Of a DNA stretch of 64,000 nucleotides, positions 8,665 to 17,799 are shown in pieces. The notes beneath the pieces are model-generated. The model was given only the letters and a program-made list of their open reading frames with translations, was not told where the DNA came from and made no database searches. The position numbers were made by a program, and so were the translations under genes. Position 1 is the stretch's first letter. Every line of letters begins with the position of its first letter. The stretch is from AB-137-C09 sp964645625 (GTDB lineage Bacteria; Pseudomonadota; Zetaproteobacteria; Mariprofundales; Mariprofundaceae), in NCBI GenBank assembly GCA_964645625.1, contig CAZYAI010000003.1, positions 1 to 64,000 on the forward strand. The letters run 5' to 3'.

Positions 8665-9219
8665 TCAAAACATACCCAGTTTCAGCTTGGCTAATTCTGA
8701 CATCATGGCACGGTCCCACGGTGGATCAAAAACCAATTCCACATGCACGTCCGTTACGTTATGTACCGCCAAAAGTTTGCTGCGCACATCATCAACCAAG
8801 AATGGTCCCATGCCGCAACCCGCTGCTGTTAAGGTCATGGTGACTTCTACTGCATTGCCACCCTCGTCCGTATCAACAATATGCACATCATAAATAAGTC
8901 CCAAATCGACGATGTTTACGGGGATTTCTGGGTCATAGCACTCACGCAAAGCATCCCAAACAGCAGATTCTTCAACAGGGCCATCGGCAGTACACGCTGC
9001 TACTTGCTTTGCTGTGATGCGATCTTCCATACCTAAGGCATCAGCATCTTTGTTTTCAATACGCACCAAGTTACCGTTCACACCCACTGTGAAGTAATCA
9101 CCCAATTCCTGCGTCACACGTACAAAAGCACCTTCAGGCACCACCACAGGTGTTCCCATCGGAATCAACACACCATCAACATTTCGTGCAACAGTAATCA
9201 TATCTCCAGTTGTCATCAT
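8665..9219 (-). CDS. sufT: SufT, MIP18/DUF59-type iron-sulfur maturation factor
   Basis: The 184-aa product has an N-terminal part of about 85 residues followed by a DUF59/MIP18 domain (ALRECYDPEIPVNIVDLGLIYDV, TLTAAGCGMGPFLVDDV, VELVFDPPWD) with the conserved Cys in the TAAGCG loop. Family members help mature Fe-S enzymes. It is the last gene of the SUF run, directly abutting sufU (stop and start adjacent), which supports the SufT assignment. Confidence 0.9.
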   Translation of the reverse strand: MMTTGDMITVARNVDGVLIPMGTPVVVPEGAFVRVTQELGDYFTVGVNGNLVRIENKDADALGMEDRITAKQVAACTADGPVEESAVWDALRECYDPEIPVNIVDLGLIYDVHIVDTDEGGNAVEVTMTLTAAGCGMGPFLVDDVRSKLLAVHNVTDVHVELVFDPPWDRAMMSELAKLKLGMF

Positions 9220-9675
9220 CTACTCCGTGTGCGCCACACCGCCCTCAGCGGTAATAGCTGCTTTGACTGTGTGCCAACATAAAATAGCGCATTTAATACG
9301 TGAAGGGAATTCACGCACACCGCTAAGCACGGCAAGTTTCCCCATGCCATCTTCATCTACTGCCTCATCCACAGGCGAAGTCACCATTTGTTGAAAACGA
9401 TCAAACAGCACTTCAAACTCTGTCACTGTTTTACCAATCATCGCCTCCGTCATCATCGAAGCAGAGGCGACAGAAATCGCGCAACCTTCACCTTCAAAGC
9501 TGGCATCAACGATGCGAGCGTCATCATCAACCTGTAAATACACATGCAAATGATCGCCACATAAAGGGTTGTGACCATCGGCATCGTGACTACACGGCGC
9601 AAGCACACCAAAATGACGCGGGGCTTTGCTATGATCAACGATTACCTGTTGGTAAAGACTGCGTAAATCAAACAT
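9220..9675 (-). CDS. sufU: SufU-type iron-sulfur scaffold / sulfur transfer protein
   Basis: The 151-aa product is NifU/IscU-like with the three conserved cysteines in context: NPLCGDHL, GEGCAISVASASMM and IKCAILCWHT. SufU relays persulfide sulfur from SufS in SUF systems that lack SufE. It lies 25 bp after sufS. Having sufU and sufT, not sufE and sufA, marks this as the SufBCDSUT type of locus. Confidence 0.9.
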   Translation of the reverse strand: MFDLRSLYQQVIVDHSKAPRHFGVLAPCSHDADGHNPLCGDHLHVYLQVDDDARIVDASFEGEGCAISVASASMMTEAMIGKTVTEFEVLFDRFQQMVTSPVDEAVDEDGMGKLAVLSGVREFPSRIKCAILCWHTVKAAITAEGGVAHTE

Positions 9676-9700
9676 GAAAATTCCTTATAGTAGATAAACA

Positions 9701-10918
9701 TTATTGGAACATGGCGTGCGCTTGTTCAATAGCAAGGAACAACGCATCAACGTCTTGCTGCGTGTTGTACACCGCAAAAGACGCTCGGGCAGTGGCTGGC
9801 ACGCCAAAAAATTGCATGACTGGCATAGCGCAATGGTGTCCGGCACGAATCGCCACACCGTCACGATCCAAAATCGTACCCAAATCATGCGGATGCACGC
9901 CCTTGACGGTGAAGGATAAAACGCTCGCCTTATTGCTTGCTGTACCGATTAAGCGAATGTAATCACGGGCTTCCGCTTGTGCCGTGGCGTATGCCAACAA
10001 CTGCTGCTCATGAGCAGCGATATCCGCTACGCCCAACGATTGCACATAACGCACGGCAGCACCAAAGCCAATGCCACCTGCAATATTTGGTGTGCCTGCT
10101 TCAAATTTATAGGGTAGATCATTATATTCGCTATGCTCAAAGGTTACTGTGCGAATCATATCGCCGCCGCCTTGATACGGAGGCATCGATTCAAGCAAGG
10201 CTTCCTTGGCATAGAGCATGCCGATACCTGTTGGACCATACATTTTATGCGCGCTGGTGACATAAAAATCAACATCCAAGGCTTGTACATCCACCGCCAC
10301 ATGCGCCAACGCTTGCGCGCCATCAAGCAATACCTTAGCACCCACGGCATGGGCTTTGCTGATGATCTCTGCCACAGGATTGATCGTACCCAAGGCGTTG
10401 GACTGATGCACCACACCCACCAAGCGCGTACGTTCATTCAACAATGCCTCAAAGTCATCCATCAACAGCGTGCCTGTCTCGTCCATCGGAATCACTTTGA
10501 GTGTTGCGCCCATGCGTTGGCACAACCATTGCCACGGCACGATGTTGGAATGATGCTCCATCGCAGAAACCAGAATCTCATCACCTGCCTGCACGTTGCT
10601 CGCACCCCAGCTTTGCGCCACCAAGTTGATCGCTTCGGTAGCACCACGCACAAAAACAATTTCACGACGATTCGCTGCATGGATGAAATCCACCAGCGCG
10701 TCCCGAGCCTGCTCGTAATGCGCCGTTGCCCGCTCCGACAAAGCATGAACACCACGATGTACATTCGCATTATCGTTACGGTAGTAATCGCATACAGCAT
10801 CAATCACTACCGCAGGCTTTTGCGTTGTTGCCGCATTATCCAAATAGGTCAAAGGCTTGCCATAAACCTGCTGCTGCAAAATTGGGAAGTCGTTACGGAT
10901 GTCACTCAAAGGTTTCAT
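9701..10918 (-). CDS. sufS: cysteine desulfurase SufS
   Basis: Class V aminotransferase fold enzyme that releases sulfur from cysteine as a persulfide. The 405-aa product starts RNDFPILQQQVYGKPLTYLDNAATTQKP, carries the PLP lysine in VTSAHKMYGPTGIG and the catalytic Cys in IRAGHHCAMPVM. Length and motifs are normal for group II desulfurases. It sits between sufD (14 bp upstream) and sufU. Confidence 0.96.
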   Translation of the reverse strand: MKPLSDIRNDFPILQQQVYGKPLTYLDNAATTQKPAVVIDAVCDYYRNDNANVHRGVHALSERATAHYEQARDALVDFIHAANRREIVFVRGATEAINLVAQSWGASNVQAGDEILVSAMEHHSNIVPWQWLCQRMGATLKVIPMDETGTLLMDDFEALLNERTRLVGVVHQSNALGTINPVAEIISKAHAVGAKVLLDGAQALAHVAVDVQALDVDFYVTSAHKMYGPTGIGMLYAKEALLESMPPYQGGGDMIRTVTFEHSEYNDLPYKFEAGTPNIAGGIGFGAAVRYVQSLGVADIAAHEQQLLAYATAQAEARDYIRLIGTASNKASVLSFTVKGVHPHDLGTILDRDGVAIRAGHHCAMPVMQFFGVPATARASFAVYNTQQDVDALFLAIEQAHAMFQ

Positions 10919-10931
10919 TTTTTAATCCTTG

Positions 10932-12224
10932 TTATTTATCTATTCCCTTATATTCACCATTGTCGGTGGCTAACACCCCCGTTATATCATTACCGTGCGG
11001 CAATTTAGCAAACGCTTGTTGTTCGATATAACGACGTACCACAGGGTCTGGTAAGGCGGCAAGCAAGGCATCGGCAAAAGCAAATACCAACACATCGCGA
11101 CTCATTGCCTCCGACAAACCACGTGAACGCAAATAGAACAGATGATCGGCATCCAACTGCCCCACCGTTGCACCATGCGCGCATTTGACGTTATCATGAT
11201 CAATTTCTAATTCTGGTTTGGTGTCAATTTCGGCACTGCGTGACAGCAATAGATTATCGCTATTTTGCTCCGCATCCGTACCTGATGCCCCCACACGCAC
11301 ATGTACCGCACCATTATACACGCCATGACTGTGACCATTTAATACACTACGGTAAGCTTGACGGCTGGTGCAATGCGGCGCGCTGTGAGCAAGGTGTACA
11401 TGATGATCCACATGCTGTGTTCCATCGCTTAAAAATAAACCATTAACGCGGCAAAACGCATGCTCGCCCTGCATATCGGCAGTGATGTCAACACGTACTT
11501 TCGCACCGCCTAACTCAACAGCATGCGCTTCAAAATGACTTCCTTGCTGCTGCTTCACACGTAGCTTGCCCACTTGCCAATCAGCGGTTTGAAGTTGCTG
11601 CACACGGGTAAAGCTGGCATGTGCCTGAGCAGCTAAGGTGAACTGCCAATGACTGCTGCGCAAGCGCGCCTTTCCTTCATCAAGGCTTACATCATGGGCG
11701 ATCACATCGGCCTTCGCTCCTGCGCCAAGGTACACGCTGTGACGCACATGGGCATGCGCCGTATCATCATGCAAGTGCAGCACATAAAGCGGACGATCAA
11801 GGCAGATATTCGCCGCAAGACGCAGGCAGATACCATCTTGCATACGACCAGCATTGAGTGCTTCAAAGGCATGAAATAAACGTGCTGAAGGATCAACAGC
11901 AGGCAACCGTTCCACCGCTGTTTCATCGTCCATTGCCGACCAACATACCAGCGACACGCCGCGAGGCAGCGCATCACTATCGGCATGGATGCAACCACGG
12001 TAAATAATAATGCGGTAAGCATCCAAGTCGCCAATCGCGGGGTAATCGCTAGGTAGTTCGGCGGTATTCTCCACTGCTACAGGCTGCCGCCAATCCGCGC
12101 CTAACGTGCTGTGAATGTCTGATATATCAGTGTACTTCCAGTCTTCTTGCCGCTCATCGGGTAAGCCTGTAGCACGCAACTGTTGCAGGGCTGCATCACG
12201 CCACGCTTGCAAAGAATCAGCCAT
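10932..12224 (-). CDS. sufD: SufD, Fe-S cluster assembly scaffold subunit
   Basis: The protein (430 aa from ATG 12224, MADSLQAWRDAAL) shows the SufB/SufD beta-helix core at its C-terminal half: VLNGHSHGVYNGAVHVR, NSDNLLLSRSAEIDTKPELEI, DNVKCAHGATVGQLD, YLRSRGL. It pairs with SufB in the SufBC2D scaffold. I prefer 12224 over 12239 because the start is family-like, has GAGG upstream and gives a short 8-bp overlap with sufC. Confidence 0.95.
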   Translation of the reverse strand: MADSLQAWRDAALQQLRATGLPDERQEDWKYTDISDIHSTLGADWRQPVAVENTAELPSDYPAIGDLDAYRIIIYRGCIHADSDALPRGVSLVCWSAMDDETAVERLPAVDPSARLFHAFEALNAGRMQDGICLRLAANICLDRPLYVLHLHDDTAHAHVRHSVYLGAGAKADVIAHDVSLDEGKARLRSSHWQFTLAAQAHASFTRVQQLQTADWQVGKLRVKQQQGSHFEAHAVELGGAKVRVDITADMQGEHAFCRVNGLFLSDGTQHVDHHVHLAHSAPHCTSRQAYRSVLNGHSHGVYNGAVHVRVGASGTDAEQNSDNLLLSRSAEIDTKPELEIDHDNVKCAHGATVGQLDADHLFYLRSRGLSEAMSRDVLVFAFADALLAALPDPVVRRYIEQQAFAKLPHGNDITGVLATDNGEYKGIDK

Positions 12225-12972
12225 GTTGCGCCTCTTCACGCACCCAATCGTAACCGCGCTCTTCTAGTTCTAATGCCAAATGACGATCGCCTGTTTTAAG
12301 AATCTGACCATCGGCAAACACGTGGACGACATCAGGCACAATATAATCGAGCAATCGTTGGTAATGGGTAATCATCACCATAGCGCGGTCTTCACTACGC
12401 AAGGCATTAACGCCGCCAGCCACCACGCGCAGCGCATCAATATCCAGCCCTGAATCGGTTTCATCCAACAACGCAAGCGTGGGTTCTAATACAGCCATCT
12501 GGAAAATTTCATTGCGCTTCTTTTCGCCACCAGAGAATCCCTCGTTGACCGAACGGGACAAGAAGCTCTCATCCAACTGCACCAGTTTTGCCTTGGCTTT
12601 AACCATTTGCAGGAACTCAAAAGCATCCAACTCACCCAAGCCTTGGTGCTTACGCTTGGCATTCAACGCCGCCTTGAGCAGATAGGTATTGTTCACACCA
12701 GGAATTTCAACAGGGTATTGAAAGGCAAGAAAAACCCCCGCCCAAGCCCGTTCTTCGGGTGACATTGCCAACAAATCCTGACCGTGAAAATGAACGCTTC
12801 CTGCCGTTACCGTGTAACCATCACGCCCTGCCAACACATTGGACAGCGTACTCTTACCCGCACCATTCGGACCCATAATGGCGTGCACTTCACCTGCCTT
12901 CACATGCAGGTTGACACCACGTAAAATTTCTTTGCCATCAACATTGGCGTGTAGGTTGTTAATGTTTAACAT
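12217..12972 (-). CDS. sufC: SufC, ATPase of the SUF complex
   Basis: The 251-aa ABC-type ATPase has Walker A GPNGAGKST, signature FSGGEKKRNE, Walker B ALLDETDSGLD and the H-loop ITHYQRLL. It powers SufBC2D scaffold rearrangement and has no membrane partner. It overlaps sufD by 8 bp. Upstream lies a 230-bp gap with a terminator, so sufC is the first gene of its own segment sufCDSUT. Confidence 0.97.
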   Translation of the reverse strand: MLNINNLHANVDGKEILRGVNLHVKAGEVHAIMGPNGAGKSTLSNVLAGRDGYTVTAGSVHFHGQDLLAMSPEERAWAGVFLAFQYPVEIPGVNNTYLLKAALNAKRKHQGLGELDAFEFLQMVKAKAKLVQLDESFLSRSVNEGFSGGEKKRNEIFQMAVLEPTLALLDETDSGLDIDALRVVAGGVNALRSEDRAMVMITHYQRLLDYIVPDVVHVFADGQILKTGDRHLALELEERGYDWVREEAQHG

Positions 12973-12995
12973 GTTTTATCCTGTATTATGTGTTT

Positions 12996-13160
12996 ACCTA
13001 AATCCTGCAATATTTTGTACATACTGAGCACAATCTATTGATTCGCCTGACATACTGTGAAAATACTTATCATCAACAAGGTGACTGCGTATTTCCACAA
13101 CAAGCCATGCAAACCAATCTATCACACCCAATACGGCACAAAACACCGCAGGATTTAGGT
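12996..13160. repeat. inverted repeat pair bounding a 165-bp segment between sufB and sufC
   Basis: ACCTAAATCCTGC at 12996-13008 and its exact reverse complement at 13148-13160 flank 139 bp without a gene. The arms resemble terminal inverted repeats of a small non-autonomous element, but no clear target duplication is seen. They could also be regulatory. Confidence 0.5.
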
Positions 13161-13165
13161 TTTAT

Positions 13166-13201
13166 AAAAAAGAACAGAGCCGATACACCATCAGCCCTGT
13201 T
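13166..13201 (-). terminator. intrinsic terminator between sufB and sufC
   Basis: Read on the minus strand, 13201-13173 forms a 12-bp stem (two G-U pairs) with the 5-nt loop GGTGT, followed by C and six T. It begins 5 bp after the sufB stop. It should end most transcription from the regulator-sufB promoter, or attenuate it, before sufCDSUT. Confidence 0.75.
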
Positions 13202-13205
13202 ACAA

Positions 13206-14663
13206 TCACCCTACTGCCCCTTCAAGGCTAAGTTCCATCAAACGATTCGCTTCCACGGCAAATTCCATTGGAAGCACGTCAAACACATCTTTGCAAAAAC
13301 CGTTGACGATCATGCTTACCGCATCCTCTTCTGCTAAACCACGCTGCTGGCAATAAAACAGTTGATCTTCACCAATGCGCGAGGTGCTGGCTTCATGTTC
13401 CAACGTAGCCGTGGGATTTTTCACTTCAATATAAGGGAAGGTATGCGCGCCACAACGATCACCCAGCAACAACGAGTCACACTGGGTATGGTTGCGCGCC
13501 CCTTCTGCGCTCGCCGCGATACGCACCAAACCACGGTACGATTGCTGCGCCCGTCCTGCTGAAATACCCTTGGAGATAATCGTACTGCGCGTGTTTTTAC
13601 CAATATGAATCATCTTGGTGCCTGTGTCGGCTTGCTGGCAATGACTGGTTACGGCTACGGAATAGAATTCCCCCACCGAATCGTCACCCACCAGTACACA
13701 ACTGGGGTACTTCCAAGTAATCGCGGAACCCGTCTCCACCTGCGTCCAAGAAATACGCGAGCGCGCACCACGGCATTCACCGCGTTTGGTCACAAAGTTA
13801 TAGATACCACCCACACCATTTTCATCACCTGGGTACCAGTTTTGTACCGTAGAATATTTGATGTTGGCATCATCCAAGGCAACCAACTCCACCACCGCTG
13901 CATGCAATTGATTTTCGTCACGCATGGGTGCGGTACAGCCCTCTAAATAACTGACCGACGCACCTTCTTCGGCAATAATCAACGTCCGTTCAAATTGCCC
14001 CGTATTGGAGGCATTGATGCGAAAATAGGTTGATAACTCCATAGGGCAGCGCACGCCTTTAGGAATAAACACAAACGAACCATCGGTGAATACCGCCGCA
14101 TTCAATGCAGCATAAAAATTATCTTGCACAGGTACAACAGAGCCTAAGTACTGCTTCACCAGCTCAGGATGTTCCTGCACCGCTTCGGACATGGGGCAAA
14201 AAATCACCCCTGCTTCATTCAGTTTGCTTTTGAATGTGGTCGCAACCGATACCGAATCAAATACTGCATCCACAGCAATATTACTTACCCCAGCCAAAAA
14301 CTCTTGCTCACGCAAAGGGATGCCTAATTTTTCATAGGTGCGTAGTAATTCAGGGTCAACCTCATCCAAGCTTTTAGGACCATCACTACTATCTTTCGGT
14401 GCCGAATAATAAGAGATTGCTTGGTAATCAATGGGTGGATAATCCACTTTAGGCCAATGCGGTTCGACCATGTTTTGCCACGCAGCAAAAGCACTCAAAC
14501 GCCACTGAAGCATCCATTCAGGCTCGTTTTTGATCGCTGAAATATGACGAATCACCGATTCATCCAAACCTGGGGGTAAGGTTTCTTGCTCAATATCGGT
14601 GACAAAACCAGCCTCATATTCGCGACTGTTTAGTTCATCCTGCAACATCTTATTTTCATTCAC
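13206..14663 (-). CDS. sufB: SufB, Fe-S cluster assembly scaffold subunit
   Basis: The 485-aa protein is full length, with LREQEFLAGVSNIAVDAVFDS-type core, SYLEGCTAPMRDE, VQNWYPGDENGVGGIYNFVTKRG, and the C-terminal EHEASTSRIGEDQLFYCQQRGL holding the conserved Cys region. It is the main scaffold on which SufS-derived sulfur and iron form clusters. The start GTG 14663 (MNENKMLQDEL) is one base after the regulator stop and has GGGAG 8 bp upstream inside the regulator gene; an upstream GTG at 14681 is less well placed. Confidence 0.96.
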   Translation of the reverse strand: MNENKMLQDELNSREYEAGFVTDIEQETLPPGLDESVIRHISAIKNEPEWMLQWRLSAFAAWQNMVEPHWPKVDYPPIDYQAISYYSAPKDSSDGPKSLDEVDPELLRTYEKLGIPLREQEFLAGVSNIAVDAVFDSVSVATTFKSKLNEAGVIFCPMSEAVQEHPELVKQYLGSVVPVQDNFYAALNAAVFTDGSFVFIPKGVRCPMELSTYFRINASNTGQFERTLIIAEEGASVSYLEGCTAPMRDENQLHAAVVELVALDDANIKYSTVQNWYPGDENGVGGIYNFVTKRGECRGARSRISWTQVETGSAITWKYPSCVLVGDDSVGEFYSVAVTSHCQQADTGTKMIHIGKNTRSTIISKGISAGRAQQSYRGLVRIAASAEGARNHTQCDSLLLGDRCGAHTFPYIEVKNPTATLEHEASTSRIGEDQLFYCQQRGLAEEDAVSMIVNGFCKDVFDVLPMEFAVEANRLMELSLEGAVG

Positions 14664-14664
14664 C

Positions 14665-15168
14665 TTATCGACTCCCAGCACAACCCTGACAAGGTTGTGA
14701 TTCTTCTATCACTACAGGCCATTGCGATGCTCGTTGTTGCGTCACCAGGCAAAACTCTGGCTCAAAACCATCAGCCATCATATCAGCCAAAGAAATGGTG
14801 TTGAGCACCCGCGCAATGCTGCGGTTAATACTTTGCCAATTACGACTGATGCTGCACACCGCATGTTGATCGCAATGCGATTCAGCAAGATTACATTCCG
14901 TCAACGCCAATTCACCATCAAAACATTGCAAAATATCAGCCACCGAAATTTCTTGCGCACTGCGCAACAGCGCGTAACCACCATGCGCTCCGCGCACCGA
15001 GCTAAGCAACGCTCCGCTCTGTAACGTTTGCATAATCTTACTCACCGTTGGTGCAGGAATATGGGTCATGCTCGATAAATCCGCAGCGGTCAGGCGAGGC
15101 TTTTCACTCGCCGCCAAATTCGCCATCAACAAGACCCCATAATCCGCAATGCGGGTTAAACGCAACAT
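14665..15168 (-). CDS. Rrf2-family regulator of the SUF locus
   Basis: The 167-aa product has the Rrf2 winged helix (LRLTRIADYGVLLMANLA, TVSKIMQTLQ, RGAHGGYAL) and three cysteines in CNLAESHCDQHAVC (spacing 6 and 5), the usual ligand set for a [2Fe-2S] cluster, so it should sense cluster status as IscR does. The start at 15168 has GGAGGT 6 bp upstream, better than the longer 15183 start. It is the first gene before sufB and probably autoregulates. Confidence 0.92.
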   Translation of the reverse strand: MLRLTRIADYGVLLMANLAASEKPRLTAADLSSMTHIPAPTVSKIMQTLQSGALLSSVRGAHGGYALLRSAQEISVADILQCFDGELALTECNLAESHCDQHAVCSISRNWQSINRSIARVLNTISLADMMADGFEPEFCLVTQQRASQWPVVIEESQPCQGCAGSR

Positions 15169-15191
15169 ACAGCACCTCCGCAAAGCGGAGC

Positions 15192-15219
15192 ACTTTAGTC
15201 CGAATTAAAAACAAGGCAA
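15192..15219 (-). promoter_or_regulatory. candidate promoter of the regulator-sufB unit
   Basis: On the minus strand TTGCCT and TAAAGT are separated by 16 bp and lie 24 bp before the regulator start. The -10 overlaps GGACTAAAGT, a possible Rrf2 contact site, which would allow autorepression. The rest of 15220-15410 holds no gene that I can support. Confidence 0.4.
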
Positions 15220-15410
15220 GCGCAAACGGTGTAGGGAATTAATAAATAGGAGGTGGTTTGAACTTAATAGCATGTCAGAAGGTCTTTGGGAAAAGGCTAA
15301 AATTTAAAAGAAGTCAATGTTCGAAATTGCACTTATGACTTGAACTCAGAGTTTTTCATTTTGCGGGTGTTGACACTTAAACTCAGGCCTATCAATGATG
15401 ACCAAACAAC

Positions 15411-15447
15411 AAAAAAGCCAGCAACCACAAGGGTTACTGGCTTTTTC
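15411..15447. terminator. intrinsic terminator after groEL
   Basis: AAAAAGCCAG and CTGGCTTTTT form the outer stem, with AACC/GGTT pairing inside apart from one bulge, and T runs on both strands. It lies 29 bp beyond the groEL stop and insulates groESL from the SUF promoter region. Confidence 0.85.
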
Positions 15448-15475
15448 AAGACCTTAAGAGACTAAGGTGTATGGC

Positions 15476-17125
15476 TTACATCATGCCGCCCATACCACCC
15501 ATGCCGCCCATGCCGCCCATATCGCCACCAGCAGGTGCCGCTTCAGGTTTTGGCAATTCAGCAACCATTGCTTCAGTGGTAATCAACAAACCAGCAATCG
15601 ATGCTGCATACTGCAATGCAGAACGGGTTACCTTAGTTGGGTCAATCACACCCATCTTCATCATATCACCATAAGTTTCGTTGGCTGCGTTAAAGCCATA
15701 GTTGTTATCATCGCTGCTGGCAACGTTATTGATTACAACAGAACCTTCACCGCCACCATTGGCAACGATCTGACGCAAAGGAGCTTCAACAGCACGACGA
15801 ACAATGCTTACGCCTGTATCCTGATCGTGATTGTCACCAGAAACACCTTCCAGTGCTTTACGCGCACGAATCAAAGCGATACCGCCACCTGCAACAATAC
15901 CCTCTTCTACAGCAGCACGGGTTGCATGCAAGGCATCATCGACACGGTCTTTCTTCTCTTTCATGGCAACTTCAGTCGCTGCGCCAACCTTAATCACTGC
16001 AACACCGCCAGCCAATTTAGCCAAACGTTCTTGCAATTTTTCACGGTCGTAATCAGAGGTGGTTTCTTCAATCTGGCGACGAATCTGTGCTACACGCGCT
16101 TCGATGTCCGCTTTCTCACCAACACCATCAACGATAGTGGTGCTATCTTTGGTAATCTTCACAGAAGCGGCTGTACCCAAGTCTTCCAAGGTTACATTTT
16201 CCAGCTTCAAGCCAAGATCTTCAGAGATCAGCTTAGCACCAGTCAAAATAGCCATATCTTCCATCATTGCTTTGCGACGATCACCAAAGCCAGGTGCTTT
16301 AATCGCTGCAACGTTTACAACACCGCGCATCTTGTTCACAACCAATGTTGCCAACGCTTCGCCTTCGATGTCTTCAGCAATAATCAACAATGGCTTACCT
16401 GAACGAGCAACAGCTTCCAGTGCTGGCAACAGATCGCGCATGTTGGAGATTTTCTTTTCAAACAACAGGATGTATGGATTATCCAAATTGGCTTCCATGC
16501 GTTCCATGTCGGTAGCAAAGTAAGGTGACAAGTAGCCACGATCAAACTGCATGCCTTCTACTACGTCCAGCTCTGTTTCCAGACCTTTCGCTTCTTCAAC
16601 CGTGATCACGCCTTCTTTGCCGACTTTATCCATAGCGTCTGCAATGATCTTGCCGATTTCTTCATCACCGTTAGCAGAAATAGTGCCAACCTGAGCAATT
16701 TCTTCTTGATTGGTAACAGGGGCAGAGAGTTCACCCAATGCACCAACTACAGCAGTCACTGCTTTATCAATACCACGTTTAAGATCCATAGGATTCATGC
16801 CAGCAGCAACGGCTTTTACGCCTTCTTTGGCAATAGCTTGCGCCAATACGGTTGCAGTGGTGGTACCATCACCTGCGATGTCAGCGGTTTTAGAAGCCAC
16901 TTCCTTCACCATCTGTGCGCCCATGTTTTCAAACTTGTCTTCAAGTTCGATCTCTTTGGCAACAGATACACCGTCTTTAGTGATCGTAGGTGCGCCCCAA
17001 GATTTATCCAGAACGACATTACGGCCTTTGGGACCCAATGTTACTTTGACAGCATCAGCCAGCGTATTAACGCCGCTCATCATTTTTGCGCGTGCGTCTT
17101 CGCCGAAACGAATTTCCTTAGCCAT
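15476..17125 (-). CDS. groEL: chaperonin GroEL
   Basis: The 549-aa subunit of the 60-kDa chaperonin starts MAKEIRFGEDARAKM, has the ATP-binding VTLGPKGRNVVLDKS and AGDGTTTATVLAQA, and ends in the GGM-repeat tail typical of Group I chaperonins. It folds proteins with GroES. AGGAG precedes ATG. It lies 47 bp after groES and shares the heat-shock-type promoter far upstream. Confidence 0.99.
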   Translation of the reverse strand: MAKEIRFGEDARAKMMSGVNTLADAVKVTLGPKGRNVVLDKSWGAPTITKDGVSVAKEIELEDKFENMGAQMVKEVASKTADIAGDGTTTATVLAQAIAKEGVKAVAAGMNPMDLKRGIDKAVTAVVGALGELSAPVTNQEEIAQVGTISANGDEEIGKIIADAMDKVGKEGVITVEEAKGLETELDVVEGMQFDRGYLSPYFATDMERMEANLDNPYILLFEKKISNMRDLLPALEAVARSGKPLLIIAEDIEGEALATLVVNKMRGVVNVAAIKAPGFGDRRKAMMEDMAILTGAKLISEDLGLKLENVTLEDLGTAASVKITKDSTTIVDGVGEKADIEARVAQIRRQIEETTSDYDREKLQERLAKLAGGVAVIKVGAATEVAMKEKKDRVDDALHATRAAVEEGIVAGGGIALIRARKALEGVSGDNHDQDTGVSIVRRAVEAPLRQIVANGGGEGSVVINNVASSDDNNYGFNAANETYGDMMKMGVIDPTKVTRSALQYAASIAGLLITTEAMVAELPKPEAAPAGGDMGGMGGMGGMGGMM

Positions 17126-17172
17126 TATCTACGTACTCCTGTATTTAGTTGATTATATATAAAAAAGGGGAA

Positions 17173-17469
17173 TTAAGCTTCGATTACGCCAAGGAGATCA
17201 TCCTCGCGCATCATCAGCAAGTCTTCGCCATCCAACTTGATTTCTGTACCAGCGTATTTAGAAAAGATCACAGTATCACCAGCCACTACATCCAAGGGGC
17301 GAACATCACCATTTTCCAAAATCTTACCTTTACCAACAGCAATCACTTTGCCTTGAACAGGTTTTTCTTTAGCTGCGTCAGGGATGATGATCCCACCAGC
17401 AGACTTTTCTTCTTCATCCAAGCGGCGGACGATTACGCGATCATGTAAAGGGCGAACTTTAGTTGCCAT
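17173..17469 (-). CDS. groES: co-chaperonin GroES
   Basis: The 98-aa lid protein of GroEL has KVRPLHDRVIVRRLDEEEKSAGGIIIPD with the mobile loop, GKGKILENGDVRPLDV, and the C-terminal DLLGVIE. AAGGAG lies upstream of ATG. First gene of groESL. Confidence 0.99.
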   Translation of the reverse strand: MATKVRPLHDRVIVRRLDEEEKSAGGIIIPDAAKEKPVQGKVIAVGKGKILENGDVRPLDVVAGDTVIFSKYAGTEIKLDGEDLLMMREDDLLGVIEA

Positions 17470-17634
17470 CGTTTCATTTCTCCTTCAAGAAATTAACCCA
17501 GCCCCACAATGAAGCCACCATCAAATCGGAAGCTCAGGGATCAGGTTGGAATATTCCAGCCATTCTGCCATTGCAGAGTGGATTAGTTGGTTGAAACCTG
17601 CATCAACAAGCGACGCATGCCTAACACACCCGCT

Positions 17635-17663
17635 ATATGGGTACGCTACTGTAGCAATTCAAG
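17635..17663 (-). promoter_or_regulatory. sigma32-type heat-shock promoter of groESL
   Basis: On the minus strand CTTGAAT (17663-17657) and ACCCATAT (17642-17635) are separated by 14 bp, close to the sigma32 consensus CTTGAAA and CCCCATnT. It predicts a leader of about 155 nt before groES. No CIRCE operator is visible, so control by sigma32 not HrcA is likely. Confidence 0.65.
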
Positions 17664-17799
17664 CCCCACGATGTATTTTTATGCGATGTGGCACACAAAG
17701 CTCTGTGCTTCGCCATAGCGGGTGCAGCTAAAAACCGCTATGTTTCGAATTTAACGCGTATTGAAGGTGATATCGCACACCTGCCTTAAAGGAGCTCTT

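Noticed and set aside
10133..11008. 291-aa plus-strand open frame opposite sufS
   Set aside because: It is antisense to a clear sufS gene, with composition expected from the opposite frame and no domain pattern.
13038..13337. 99-aa plus-strand frame across the sufB-sufC gap
   Set aside because: It extends into antisense sufB, has no ribosome site and no domain pattern.
15248..15340. Short TTG-started frame after AGGAGG in the regulator-groEL gap
   Set aside because: Only about 24 codons, a non-ATG start and no recognisable sequence; not enough to call a gene.
15467..16402. 311-aa plus-strand open frame opposite groEL
   Set aside because: Antisense shadow of groEL; Cys/Asn/His-rich and without family features.
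16706..17162. Two overlapping plus-strand frames opposite the start of groEL
   Set aside because: They mirror conserved groEL codons and have no ribosome site.
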